Shown piece after piece: positions 22,435-33,466 of a stretch of DNA of 64,000 nt (position 1 is the stretch's first letter; each line of letters opens with the position of its first letter). Source of the DNA: Wurfbainia villosa (Eukaryota; Streptophyta; Magnoliopsida; Zingiberales; Zingiberaceae). A program made the position numbers and the translations under genes. The DNA lies in NCBI GenBank assembly GCA_025175895.1, contig CM046006.1:65554288-65618287 (forward strand). The letters run 5' to 3'. Under the pieces are notes generated by a model, which was not told where the DNA came from, did not search any database, and saw nothing but the letters and a program-made list of their open reading frames with translations.

Positions 22435-23062
22435 AGGGGCGCTAAGATTTGGTGAAACCACCAATCTAGCACGTTTTGGTTTTCTGTTCATATTTTTCGA
22501 TTCGTATTTTTTTGGTCTTTTTCCTCCCGTACTACTAATCCAAGACGAAGTCTTGGTACGTTTCTTTTGGTTGTGTGCTTGCAAGTTTTCTCTCTTGGAG
22601 TAGCCGACAGTAAAACGGCCATAACTTTTCGCACAAGTGGACTCACATAACGATCTACATACCAAATCGAAGCTCTCAGAAAGATCTACGTTTCTTACCA
22701 GGGTTTACCCTTGTAACAAACTGTTTCCAGCCCCAAAATCCAACGTTTAGTACCCTTTCGGGGACATCAAAGGTCGTAAGTTTCGAGTTTTTGTTAGTTT
22801 CTTATTCTCCTTATTTATTTCTGTTTATTTCCTATTATTTCCCGCACTACTAATCCAAGACCAAGTCTTGGAATTCTCTTTGGTTTTTATTCGTATTTTG
22901 CAAGATATTTAATGGCTCACATTGAGGGGTATAGCACCACCCGACCTCCGTTCTTTAACGGAAATGATTTCCGTTATTGGAAAGGTCGGATGGAGTGTTT
23001 TCTAAAAACACAAGTCGAGACTTGGATAATAATCCAAACCGGCTTTGCTCTACCCACCAATG

Positions 23063-24979
23063 TGTTAGTTATAGCCCTAAGAACCAATCATGTGATGGTT
23101 GAATAGGGAACATTTTGTATCATATTCTATAAAGGCAAAGGATTGGTTATTATATTTAAGTCTTGCTTGTGCCAGCTAAATTAAATATAGTAATGCCCTA
23201 GAAAAGTAGGTTCTTATCTACAGCACATCAATTGGCAGAATTGATTATGAGAGGCTGTAGAGAACACTTTCTAAATGTTCCTAGTCAAGTATTAATATGC
23301 AAGGGCAATATTAATACATAAAGACTAGCATGTAGGTCAATTGATGACTTGATCTCACAAGTCATGGATATATGATATCGAGTTGACACATGGGTATATA
23401 TTAGAGAATATATACTGAACTGACCCGCCATGAGAAAGTTTCATGGATCGTTATATGAGTGTCATAAACTTTCTCATGTGACTATTGGTATGAATAGTCC
23501 TCAGACCTGAAGTCACTACGGTTCCCTACATAAGGAGTTATGTACTTTGGTATCGTCAAACGTCACCCGTAACAGGGTGGACCATTAAGGCGATTACTGG
23601 GTATATAACAAATTATGCGGAGGGATGTGAGTGATGTAGATGGGATCTATCCCTCTCATATGACGAGAGTGATATCGGTGGACCCCTTGATTGAGTAGAA
23701 CTACTAAAACGCATGGCCATGCTCGAATGAGTCAATATGAGATATTGAGCTCATTTGTTTGAGTTAGTTTACTCAGGGATCAAGAAACACATAGATTGAT
23801 CGAGGATGACACGGTCTATGCCTCATTGATCAATCTGATATCAAGGATAGAAGGACACGGTCATATATTATAGTAGTCACGGAAAGGTTAGTCGGATCTT
23901 GACTTATCTCGTAACTTGGGTAGCAATGATGTATTGCTAGATGCCGCTCATTGCTTGTGTATCTAAAAGAGTTTAGATCCACTGCCAACGTTATGAGAGC
24001 CTATAGGGTCACACACAAAGAGCATGATAATTAGAGGAATTAGAGTATTCTAGTTTGACTAGAATAATTTGGGAATAAGCTTAAGTACAAAATGGTTTTT
24101 GGACTTTAAGCTTAATGAGAATTTTAGCTAATTGATTTAATGAGATTAATTCAATATGTTACCTTATTGATTTGATAAGATTAATTCAATATGATAACAT
24201 AAGCTTAATTGAATTAATAAGATTAATTCAATATGATTGAATTAATAAGATTAATTCAATATGATAACATAAGCTTAATTGAATTAATAAGATTAATTCA
24301 ACATGCATGAATGCCACATAAGAATGCCACATAAGCATGCCACATAAGCATGCCACCTAAGCATCCACCTAAGCTAGTTAAGGTGGAAGGAAACAAAATG
24401 GTTTTGTCTCCTTAAGTGGCCGGCCAAACAAGGATATGTCTCAATGCAATGGATTGCATTGAATGTGTGGAGGTGAAAGGGTTTTTCCAACCCTATAAAA
24501 GACACCTCAAGTGGCCGGCCAAAAGAGAGCATTGGCTTTGTTGTTGGTGGAAGCTTTGGTTGTGTTGTTGTGGTTGTGAGAGAGCTTGGTGGAAGCTTTG
24601 GTTGTGTGGGTTTGTGAGTGTAGGCTAGCAAGAAGAGGAGTCTTCTTCTTCCTTTCTCCTTTTCCCTCTCTTCCTCTCCTTTAGGGACTTCTCTAGCAAG
24701 AAGTAAAGGAGAGCTCCTCTAGTTTTTCTTTTGTGAGACAAGAGCTTGCTCGTGTGGATACATATAGAGGCACGGACATTTGAACGTGCTAAAAGATCCA
24801 ACACATCCAAGGAAAAGCGGGATTGCAAAGGGCACGCAACAAAGGTAGAACTCTCCTATAAGATAGGCTTGGTTTAGAGAAATTTATTTTATACGAGTTT
24901 GCTTTCGCATGGATCACTTGGAAGGGATCCTAATTTTTTCCGTTGCGCATATGCCATTTGGCATAAAGAATTCCCAACA
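23063..24979 (+). mobile_element. Copia-like solo LTR in SirA gag
   Basis: It starts TGTTAGTTATAGCCC and ends AAGAATTCCCAACA, with TSD CAATG at 23058-23062 and 24980-24984. At 1917 bp it has no PBS or PPT, so it is a solo LTR. It resembles the LTR at 40034-42212 in type (TGTTAG start, GGTCACACRCA block, GGATACRTATAGAGGC near the end), but it is a different family from SirA and SirB. The Pro/Thr-rich and Trp-rich ORFs at 24374-24631 arise from its simple repeats. Confidence 0.92.
24124..24375. repeat. Tandem repeats inside the solo LTR
   Basis: An AT-rich array of GATTAATTCAATATG and AACATAAGCTTAATTG words fills 24124-24303. It is followed by a shorter array of about 14 bp, ATAAGCATGCCAC, at 24308-24370. 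Both lie in the LTR's U3. Confidence 0.8.
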
Positions 24980-25037
24980 CAATGATCAAGGAGAGGCCTT
25001 GGATTTCAACAAATGGACAAATGCAACCAAGAGGCAA

Positions 25038-25800
25038 CACTACAAAAAAAACAGTCATTAGCGACGAATTTTAAAATAAAATTCGTTGCAAAATAAATTA
25101 GCGACGAATTTAGCGACAAAAATATTTTTGTTGCGAATAAAGCGTCGCAAATAATAGCGACAAAATTAGCGACGAATTTTTGCGATGAATTTTAGCGACG
25201 AAAATTAGGGACGAATTTAAAATTTCGTCGCTAATTTTGTTGTAGAAGTTATCGGGATTTCAAAAATTCATCGCAATTTTCGTCACAAATTTTTGCGACG
25301 AATTAAAAATTCGTTGCAAATTTGCGACGAATTAATTGTTTCGTTGGTAATTTTCGCGACGAAATAAGAAATTCGTTGGTAAATTTGCAACTGATACAAA
25401 TTAAATCACAAATTTCGTCATTTGAATTAAAATTGTCGAAAACCATATTTTTACGAATTAATTTTCGTTAGTAATTTTGTGTGAAATAAGAAATTAGTTG
25501 GTAAATTTGTATCGATACAAATTTCGCAAATTTCGCTAAATTCGTCATAAATTTATTCATGAAGTTCAATATTTTGTGACGAATTCTTTTTTCGTTGCAA
25601 AAATTTGCGACGAATTGAATTTTTGTCGCAAATTTCGTCGCAAAATTCGTTGCAAAATTTGTCGCAGGTTGGATTCGTTGCTAAATTCGTCGCTAATTTG
25701 CGACGAAAATTTAATTCATCGCAAAAGTCGTCGCAGATTTCTCAGAATTTAGCAACGAATTTGTAGTTTTGTCGCTAAATTTGTCGCTAAATAAAATTTT
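25038..25800. repeat. CACTA left subterminal repeat array
   Basis: Dozens of copies of GCGACGAATTT, TTCGTCGCAAATTT and related words stand in both orientations, many forming short hairpins. In En/Spm elements such subterminal motifs bind TnpA and are needed for excision. The motif here is GCRACGAAT, shared with the right end. Confidence 0.85.
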
Positions 25801-26508
25801 TTTTAACAGATTTCATCCGTTTCGATATTCTATCGTATATACAAATTTTCACACACACACAACAAAACACAATAAGTTCTAATATCCAAATAAATACATT
25901 CAATACAAACAAAACACACACACATTCAATACAACAAAATAATATTCAATCATATCCAAATAAATACAAAGCAACACAATCAGTTAAGAACAATACAACA
26001 TTCCAAATAAAAAGTTATATCCTACAACATTTCAAACATCAACATAGTTCTGATATCAAAATAACAATGTCTACAAAAGATCTCAACAGATGGGAAAGAA
26101 AAAAGAAAAGAGAATCTGGTAAGCAATCGCCGACATTCTTCTACCTGCATTAGAAAAGAAACAAACAAAAAGTATCATACATTATTAAAAACTATATACT
26201 AACACGAAAATAAATATGCAAAGACTTACAATGATGTGCATGTTCAACTGTCATAAGGATTAACTTCATCGATCATTCCTGTTTAAAGCAAAATAAACAA
26301 ACTCAATAAATTAAAAAAATTTAAAAGTACTAATTAAAAACATGCATACAATATCATCATCGTCGCCACCATCATCGTCATGACTCGGAGGAATATGACT
26401 TGGACCAGAACTAAATTGCTGAAACTATCGCATAAGAAAGGCTTGTTGTCGTCGCATTTCTATCATTTCTTGATCCCTTTGTGAGTTTTGTTGTTGTATT
26501 TCTAGAAT

Positions 26509-27822
26509 TTACTGATCTCTTTCATGTATTATGCCCTTCAAATTGCTAACCTCCTCAGTTAAGTTATGTATCTGTGCCGCTACTGCTGGTGGAGTAGAAG
26601 AAATAGATCTACGAGGAGCATTATGCATTCTGCTCAGAGAACCCATACCTAATATCCTTCCCCCTTTTGATCCTCCACTCGCCTCAAGCCATAAATCCAA
26701 ATTATTACTAACAGATGGCTCAGATCCCTCAGTATCACCGTCATCTCCTGAAATTCTCTGAGATGAGGATAACTGATCATATCTCTCCTACACAAAATTA
26801 AAATTTTAATCAGAGCATTTACATAACTGACAGAATTAAAGTTATAAAGTAAGTTTAAAAATTAATTCAAACCTTAATTGCTCGAGCTCTATCTCCACTC
26901 CAAGTCTTATCTTTTTTTTGGAAAGTGCGAACGAAAGTATCTATAAATTCCGGCTCCTTTCCCAATTCCTTAGACTAAATATAAGAATGTTAGAAATAAA
27001 ATAATAATCTGAAATATATTTAAAAACTAATTGTAGAATTTAAAAATTACCAATCTACGCGAATGCTTCTCGATATTTATAGATCCTCCCGCATATGTTG
27101 CAGATAAGTCTCCATAATTACATGCTTGATTTAATTTATTCTGTTGACTTCTTTTTTTACTCTCATCAGATTGCCAATAATTGGAGATTTTACTCCAATT
27201 TTCTGACGTGACACAGGCGGGTTTTTTTCCAGTACATTTGGCATGACTCAATACATGCCGGATATGATCGCCACATTTTTTTTTTAAATTCTTTTAACTT
27301 CCAAGTCTTGAGTAGGGTCCCAAATAAATCTCCGCTGAGATGGAAAAAAACAATTGATTATATAATCACTTATTTAATATATAAAATGAATCAATTATAC
27401 CTGAAACTCGCACCACCATAGTTCTTTTGTAGGTCCTGGCGTGCTTGAGTATGACAAAGAGTCTCCTCTCCAATAGTTATTCACGATTTTATTGATCTCG
27501 CGAATAACAGGTACAGAATTTTCAAACCTACGATAAAGTGAAAAAAAATTGAATAAATAATTAAGATAGTTTAAAAATTATAATACTTATATTACTTACG
27601 AATCTCCAATCGGAAATATATACGGTCGACTTTCGATGTTCTCAGTAGAGGAGTGTCTGGCGGGTACAGGTGAATCAGAATGGGAAGGCCGTGCCGGCGA
27701 ATGAGATGGTACTGGCGACTGATCATGTGAAGGTCCAGGCAGATCAGGAGGGCAAGTAGGTATAGTCTTTGGTGGGCGATGGATCATCGCCACTACTAGT
27801 ACTCTGTCTCTGTCTCACCACG
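26509..27822 (-). CDS. TnpA-like plant transposase (Ptta/En/Spm, transposase_24 type), near-intact spliced gene
   Basis: Five exons can be read on the minus strand with GT..AG borders: about 27822-27600 (Pro/Ser-rich), 27527-27401 (VPVIREINKIV, YWRGDS, LWWCEFQ), 27334-27051 (RRFIWDP, HAKCTGKKPACVTSENW, SQQNKLNQA, YAGGSINIEKHSRRL), 26974-26873 (SKELGKEPEFIDTFVRTFQ) and 26787-26509 (DLWLEASGGSKGGRILGMGS, EEVSNLKGIIHERDQ). The order matches the plant transposase_24 family. The C-terminal part is a coiled-coil-like stretch interrupted by a TAA at 26509-26511, after which the frame continues with Gln/Arg-rich and Asp-rich sequence to about 26345. The first exon's start is unsure: no clear ATG before 27787. 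The product would bind the subterminal repeats. The single clear stop makes it recently disabled or truncated. Confidence 0.8.
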
Positions 27823-28113
27823 CAAACTATCAACCAAAAACAAAATTAGAATAAAGAAAATAAAACTTTTATGCTTAATGAAGAACATGAAAAACTTACA
27901 ATATGCATAATGAAGAGATGAGAGACTGCGACTGCGCTAAGCTACGATGATTTCACCACTGATAACCTATAAGAACAAAATATACACAACATACAGAGAC
28001 AAAAGATATAAATTTAACAATGAGACATTATATAAACAAATAATTGAGCTGAGAAAATTTGTAAAATTATAGTTTTAAACTAAAATTATATATAAAAAAA
28101 CTTACCCTAGACG

Positions 28114-28437
28114 TCAAATTTCAAAGTCCTCATTATCATCTTCCTCATCCTCATCAGTATCCTCATCCTCGGTCTCCTCCTCTTCCTCCTCGTCCCCCTC
28201 CTCCTCCTTCCCCTCCTCATCATTATCATCAATTTCAGTTGCATCCACGTTTATCACTACTCCGCTGGGATCTCGTAACATTGGAATTATATATTCCTCG
28301 ATATGAAACATATTTGTAACTTTGTCTTGTTGATATGCAATGTCTTGCCAGCGCTCTTCAATTTTTTTCCGTGCTTTTGTTTTACAAACAGCCCACCATT
28401 CATTTTTGTCATGCCTTGGTCTTAACGAGGACATCAA
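28114..28437 (-). pseudogene. TnpD/TNP2-type transposase C-terminal remnant
   Basis: A 107-residue frame reads EWWAVCKTKARKKIEERW, then DKVTNMFHIEEYI, DPSGVVINVDATE and a long Glu/Asp-rich tail. The KTKAR and D-A-T phrases and the acidic end resemble the C-terminal domain (DUF4216-like) that follows the TNP2 transposase in plant CACTA elements. The upstream sequence (28440-28730) is not coding in the same style, so the catalytic transposase is missing. Alternatively it is an exon of a hypothetical element protein. Confidence 0.55.
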
Positions 28438-28734
28438 TAAGATGCTTATAATTACTCAGGTAGATGTGCATGATTTGCTCATCTAAGCCTTATCAACTGC
28501 TTGTTTTATCCCATAACTTCCTATATGTGACTAAACAAAATCATAAAATATTTCTTCCAACTTAGTACTTAGCATTATTTGGTATGTGTATCTCTATGGC
28601 AAATTAGCAGCTTAAAGCTTCTGTAGTTTTACAGTTAACTATATAGTTACAGAATAAGTAGGATAGCAGCATAAAGCTTCTGTAGTTAATTATGGAGTTA
28701 AATATAGGGAAAAAAATAAATTTATACCACTGGT

Positions 28735-29345
28735 GGTCGCGGGCGTCGAGCCGCGATTGATGGTCGCCGACTACTGGCGGCGCCGGACCTCTCGACAGAG
28801 ACCTAATCGTGCCTATCGGTGGTGGGCGGGTGGACTCGTGGCGGGCCGGGCCGATAGCCTCGACATACCGACCGGTGCCGGCGTGGTCGCTGCGGCGCTA
28901 CCGAATCGCTTGGACACCGGCGGCCCGCTCGCGGCATGGCCGGGTGGAGGCGGCCACGGCGGGTGTCGGACAATGGCGACGAGACTCGCGGTGCCGGGCA
29001 GGAAGGCGACGCCTGGCCGGCAGGAGGCGCCGCGACCGGCAGGAGGCAGGGAGGCAGGGAGGCGCCGACTACCGCCAGGAGGCGGCCGACGACCGGGCAG
29101 GAGGCAGGAGGCGCCGTACGCCGGGCAGGAGCGAGGCAGTGAGGGCAATGGGCCACCGGGCAGGAGGCAGGACGCGCGGCCGGTACCGGGCAGGAGGCGG
29201 CCTGGCCAGCGCAGGAGGCAGGGGCGCCGGCGACCGGGCAGGAGGCGGCGGCGGCGCGGCGAGGCGGCCGGCAGGTGCTCGCGGCCGGGGCACGCGACGG
29301 ACGAGGGGCGTTTTAGGGTTCGATCGCGAGGGGAAGGAAAGATTA
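28735..29345. other. GC-rich island inside the CACTA element
   Basis: About 600 bp of very GC-rich sequence stands out sharply from the AT-rich element. It contains many GGGCAGGAGGC repeats. All six frames are open for long distances because of composition (Arg/Gly/Pro-rich), so ORF length proves nothing. On the minus strand its right edge reads like a gene start region: TCGAACCCTAAAACGCC, then GCCGCC repeats. It could be the first exon or promoter of the minus-strand transposase gene, or host sequence captured by the element. No known protein was recognised. Confidence 0.6.
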
Positions 29346-29462
29346 GGCGCGAGGGTAAAATTAAATAAATTTTGCAACGAATCTTTGGATTCGTTGCAAA
29401 TTGCAACGAATCCAAAGATTCGCGCAAATCTTTATAAAAAAATAAATTTTTTAAAACGTTAA

Positions 29463-29790
29463 GGGGTGTTTGGTTCGGGGTTATTAGGAATAACCTTAGT
29501 TATTCATCCAATCCAAAGTTATCAACAAAATCCCTGTTTGGTTTAAGTTTTAAATGATTACCAAGTAATGAAGAATACCTGCCACGTCAGCAAATAACTA
29601 CATGCAAGGACATGCAACCCGGAATTGAAAAACCTAAGAAAATATTCCAGGGTTAAGGCATTTTCTTTTCCAATATTAGCCTTTTACTTATTGAGACAAA
29701 AATATCATTGCCCATTGATTAAATTTCAATCTGCCCAAATATTACACAGCTTTTCCTCTCCAAATCACATGCACAAAATCATTTAAAAAA
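29463..29790 (+). mobile_element. Possible Tourist/Harbinger MITE, left end only
   Basis: GGGGTGTTTGGTTCGGGGTT directly follows TAA, as expected for a PIF/Harbinger MITE terminus with a TWA target. The inner sequence (GTTATTAGGAATAACC, then polyA/T segments) also fits. No matching right terminus is present before the subterminal array resumes, so it is truncated or misassigned. The right limit given is only where similarity to the array starts again. Confidence 0.4.
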
Positions 29791-29825
29791 ACGAGAAATA
29801 GGTCGACACGCCCATGCCAATGGAG

Positions 29826-29950
29826 GGCATGGGCGTGTCGGGTGTTTGAGGAACAGGCGTGTTGGGCGTTAACATGGGCGTGTCGGGCGTTAACATGGGC
29901 GTGTCGGCTAACATGGGCGTGTCGGGCGTTAACATGGGCGTGTCGGCTAA
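29826..29950. repeat. GC-rich minisatellite in the CACTA element
   Basis: At least five copies of a 17-22 bp unit with the core AACATGGGCGTGTCGG follow each other, with GGCGTT or CT as linkers. It separates two parts of the right subterminal array. Confidence 0.85.
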
Positions 29951-29994
29951 CACACCCAGGGCATGTTGAGGTCTGGAAGTTCTGGTTATTTGCA

Positions 29995-31163
29995 AATTTT
30001 TGCAACGAATCCACGGATTCGTTGCAAATTTGCAACGAATCCATGGATTCGTTGCAAATTTTTTATAAAAAAATAAATGGTTATTTTGTATTTTTAATTT
30101 AGCAACGAATCCCGAATTCGTTGCATATTTTTGCAACGAATCCCGAATTCGTTGCAAAAATCTGCAACGAATCCCGGATTCGTTGCAAAAATCTGCAACG
30201 AATCCCTGGATTCGTTGCAAATTTCCATCGAATCCACGGATTCGTTGCAAAATTTTAAAAAAAAAATTTAACTTTTTTAAAACGTTATTTTATTTTTTAA
30301 TATTAATATTAATTTTGCAACGAATCCGAGATTCGTTGCAAAAATCTGCAACGAATCCGTGGATTTGTTGGACATTTGCAACGAATCCATGGATTAAATC
30401 GTCGATTTTGCAACGAATCGGATTCGTTGCAATTAAAAAAATTTTAACCTTTTTAAAACGTTATTTTATTTTTTAATATTAATATTAATTTTGCAATGAA
30501 TCCTGGATTCGTTGCAATTTTTGCAACGAATCCTAGATTCGTTGCAATTTTTGCAATGAATCCGTGGATTCGTTGCAATTGTTGCAATGAATCCGTGGAT
30601 TCGTTGCAATTGTTGCAACGAATCCTGGATTCGTTGCAATTTTGCAACGAATTCTGGATTCGTTGCAATTTTGCAACGAATCCAGGATTCGTTGCAATTT
30701 TTAAAAAAAAAAATTTTAACTTTTTAAAACGTTAATTTATTTTTTAATATTATTTTTTACAGACGAATCCACGGATTCGTTTGTTATTTTCTACGAATTC
30801 ACGAATTCGTTGCAAAATATTTAAAAATAACCTCGTTCAGCAGAGCTTGTTTTCTATTTTTATTTTTAATAAATTAAATATCTGCGACGAATTCAGAATT
30901 CGTCGCTAAATTATGCGACGAAAATTATTTCCGTCGCAAATTGGCGACGAAAAAATAAATTCGTCGCAAATTTCTGCAACGAATTTATAATTCGTTGCAG
31001 AAATTTGGGACGAATTTATTTTTCGTCGCAAATTTCCGACGAAAATATTTTTCGTTACAAATTTGCGACGAAATCTAAAATTCGTTGCTATATTTGTTGT
31101 AGATTTGCAATGAAAATAATTCGTTGCCAAATTTCGTCGCCAAAAAACAGTTTTTTTGTAGTG
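29995..31163. repeat. CACTA right subterminal palindrome array
   Basis: About 18 palindromes of the form TTGCAACGAATCC-nn-GGATTCGTTGCAA lie between 30000 and 30700, with single-base variants (GCAATGAAT, GAATTC). Each can form a hairpin of about 12 bp stem. They are separated by a higher-order AT spacer (TTTTAAAACGTTATTTTATT) seen three times near 30275, 30457 and 30725. The last 300 bp switch to GCGACGAAT words like the left end, then reach the CACTA terminus. Confidence 0.9.
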
Positions 31164-31832
31164 CAATTCGAAGTCGATGCAAGAGCAACCCAAATATTGC
31201 AATGCGGCTTGTCCAAGGAGGAACTCAACCGCATCGGACCATTCATTAGCGCCAAAGACCTCTGGAACAAATTGATTGATTTACACGAAGGGACGGCTGA
31301 TGCTAAGGTATGTAAAAGAGATTTACTTTTAAATAAACTGTACAATCTAAAGATGCAGGATCATGAGACCGCCACCCAACTACATGCGCGGATCCAAGAT
31401 ATCGTCAACGGTCTTCATTCGATCGGGCAAGCCATAGAGAACTGGGACCTTATAAGGTACGCTTTAAATGCTTTCCCTAGGACTACCTTGTTGGCATCCA
31501 TGGTCGATGTCTACAAGGTCTCTAAGGACCTTTCGAATCTTAGGTTAGACGAATTATTTTTTGAGTTTGAACTTCATGAGCAAACTAACGTGGTCCGGGC
31601 CGAGAGAGGTATTGCTCTACTTGCAGGACAAAGAAGGAAGCCACCTACTAAGCAAGTAGATGAACTCGAACCCGAAGACAAATCTGAATCCGAAGAGGAG
31701 GCCATAATAGTCAACATTGTGCGGAGAATAGTTCGACAAGAAAGGAGGAAATTGAAGAATGAGAACCAAAAGAAAAAGTGAGCAAGGAAAGCCTTCCATG
31801 CAACTTGGGACAACAGAGAAGATATAGCTTTC

Positions 31833-32490
31833 ATGGCGAAATCGATTGAGTCAGACACGGAGACCGAACCTAAACTTGAGTCAGAACCTGAGGATGACTC
31901 GGACTACGAAGCTACCTTCAAGTCAAGCCACGGATACGCATCCGGTTCAAAAGATACCCTTAAAGTGAGTCGAACTTTATTTAATACTTTACATAATACG
32001 GTTAGGTTTTTGTCTAGAAAATTAGTTAAGTCCCAGTGTCGAGACCCTGGTTGAGGAGGTCAAACTCCTCAAACACAAGGTCTCCCTAACCTCTTCGACT
32101 AGTCAAGTTCGAAAAGAGGACCCAACTTGAGCTGAAAAGCTCGAAGTTGAGAACTCTCTCTTGAAAAGTCAAGTTGAAGATCTTAGGAACACGTTGGAAA
32201 GGTTCACTTCGGGTTCCAAAGGACTTGACCTCCTACTTGGATCTCAAAGGGCCGTGTACAACAAGGCTGGACTAGGGTTTAACTCAAACATGACTAATAG
32301 GTCGTATATGTTGATTATAAGTCGACATAGGAAACATGTACAAGCATGGGTCCCTAAGAACTTTTTGATTTCAACTCTAGGATCCAACCCGTACTGGGTT
32401 CCCAAGGACCAAATCCACTATGTGGATAGACCGAACCGATTCAACGGTCTAGGGGGAGCCAGTACAAAACATGTTTGTGCTTTAACTTAG
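31833..32490 (+). pseudogene. SirA gag C-terminal extension
   Basis: It follows the gag tail after a stop. It carries an acidic, Ser/Glu-rich part (ESDTETEPKLESEPEDDS), a Leu-rich coiled-coil-like part (LEVENSLLKSQVEDLRN), then DLLLGSQRAVYNKAGLG and NPYWVPKDQ. This order is typical of the long gag extension in Sireviruses, just before the protease. Several stops interrupt it. Protease and integrase motifs do not follow. Confidence 0.75.
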
Positions 32491-33466
32491 AAATTGCATG
32501 CTTTAACTTAGAAAGTTTGTGCTTTAAAACTTGTGAGCTCACTTAGAACACGTACATAACCAACTAAAATCATACGAAAAGATTGAGCCTCGGGGAGCCT
32601 CTTTTCAAAAATAACCAGTTAGACTAGGAAATAGTCTTAGGTGAGTCAAGTCATCATTTTCTTGAAAATGGCTTTGTCTAAGGAAGTGGTCGATGATCCA
32701 ATAAAAGAAGGCCCCTATGCCTCGCCACGACCTGGAAGCCATGATCTTGAAAAGGTAAACTTGACAAGCCTAGGGTCAAATCCAAATCTAATATAAAATT
32801 ACTTGAACCTAAATGCACTTAATCAACTTAATTGGAAGTCATCTCACAAAAACACATAGGTATAACATGCTTGATCATATAGACACAGGTGAGATGTTAA
32901 GGATAATTGAAATATAGTTAAAACAACCTCTTCAAAATACTACTTATTTTCTCAACTATTGTACTTAACAACTCTTAGGCCAAAGTTTATCGCCCCCTAC
33001 ATCTCTTATACTTCATATATTTGACTAAGGGGGAAAGCAAACTAACCCTAAGGGTTATATTATAAACCTTTAGATTATTGGTGCAGAGGGACACACCTCG
33101 AACCAATCTATCTAACTATTGCTAGACGCATGTTTGGACTCATAGTTGATTTATCTTGATGCATGCATATACCATATTGTCTTTAAACCCCTATTTTTAT
33201 AACAAACTTCATTTTTACATAACAAACCCCAACATTTGTTTTGATTTATGGCAAAAGGGGGAGAAGAGCGAAAGTTAAGGGGGAGTAACACAAAATTTAT
33301 TTAATTTTGAACTAAAGTATCTCTTTCAAAACTCACCAAGGGTTAAGGGGGAGTTTTGGTTAAGGGGGAGTTTTTGAAAATGACATTCATCATTTACTAT
33401 ACTTGTTTTATGCTTTAATTTCCCTTAACTTTGTGTTGGTTTGCCATAGATCAAAAAGGGGGAGAT
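32491..33466 (+). other. SirA 3' noncoding region with multiple PPTs
   Basis: There is no coding similarity. Purine tracts AAAAGGGGGAGAAG (about 33247), TTAAGGGGGAGT (about 33277, 33347 and 33361) and finally CAAAAAGGGGGAGA next to the LTR are present. The multiple PPT arrangement is a Sirevirus signature. ACAGGTGAGATGTT near 32885 matches a motif in the other families here. Pol would normally lie between gag and this region and is absent. Confidence 0.8.

Larger units (their letters stand above)
25038..31163 (-). mobile_element. CACTA (En/Spm) transposon
   Basis: It begins CACTACAAAAAAAACAG and ends CTGTTTTTTTG-type sequence finishing TTTGTAGTG, giving inverted termini. The TSD is CAA (25035-25037 and 31164-31166), in the SirA gag. 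Subterminal arrays of GCGACGAATTT and GCAACGAATCC words lie at both ends. Genes read on the minus strand: a TnpD-like remnant (28114-28437), then a TnpA-like gene (26509-27822). A GC-rich block (28735-29345) sits between the genes and the right end. At 6.1 kb it is short for an autonomous CACTA because most of TnpD is missing. The clear TSD and ends suggest a fairly young insertion. Confidence 0.95.
22912..31781 (+). pseudogene. SirA gag, in three exon-like pieces split by two transposons
   Basis: Piece 1 (22912-23062) starts MAHIEGYSTTRPPFF and has DFRYWKGRMECFLKTQ, the conserved start of Sirevirus gag. Piece 2 (24985-25037) carries EALDFNKWTNATK. Piece 3 (31167-31781) starts FEVDARATQILQCGL and has AKDLWNKLIDLHEG, the LARIQDI-like region and a Glu/Lys-rich tail. 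The reading frame runs through all three pieces once each insertion and one TSD copy are ignored, so gag was open when the insertions happened. A CCHC knuckle expected after the Lys-rich tail was not found, and a stop follows at about 31779. Confidence 0.9.

Noticed and set aside
24374..24631. Pro/Thr-rich or Trp-rich short ORFs that look like a secreted protein
   Set aside because: They come from short tandem repeats inside a solo LTR with a TSD.
28733..29462. Several long overlapping ORFs of about 100-217 codons on both strands
   Set aside because: They are open in almost all frames because the block is very GC-rich and repetitive. The Arg/Gly/Pro-rich products match nothing known to me.
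30001..30700. CRISPR-like array of regularly spaced repeats
   Set aside because: The repeats are self-complementary, vary in sequence and spacing, have no unique spacers, and lie at the end of a plant CACTA transposon.
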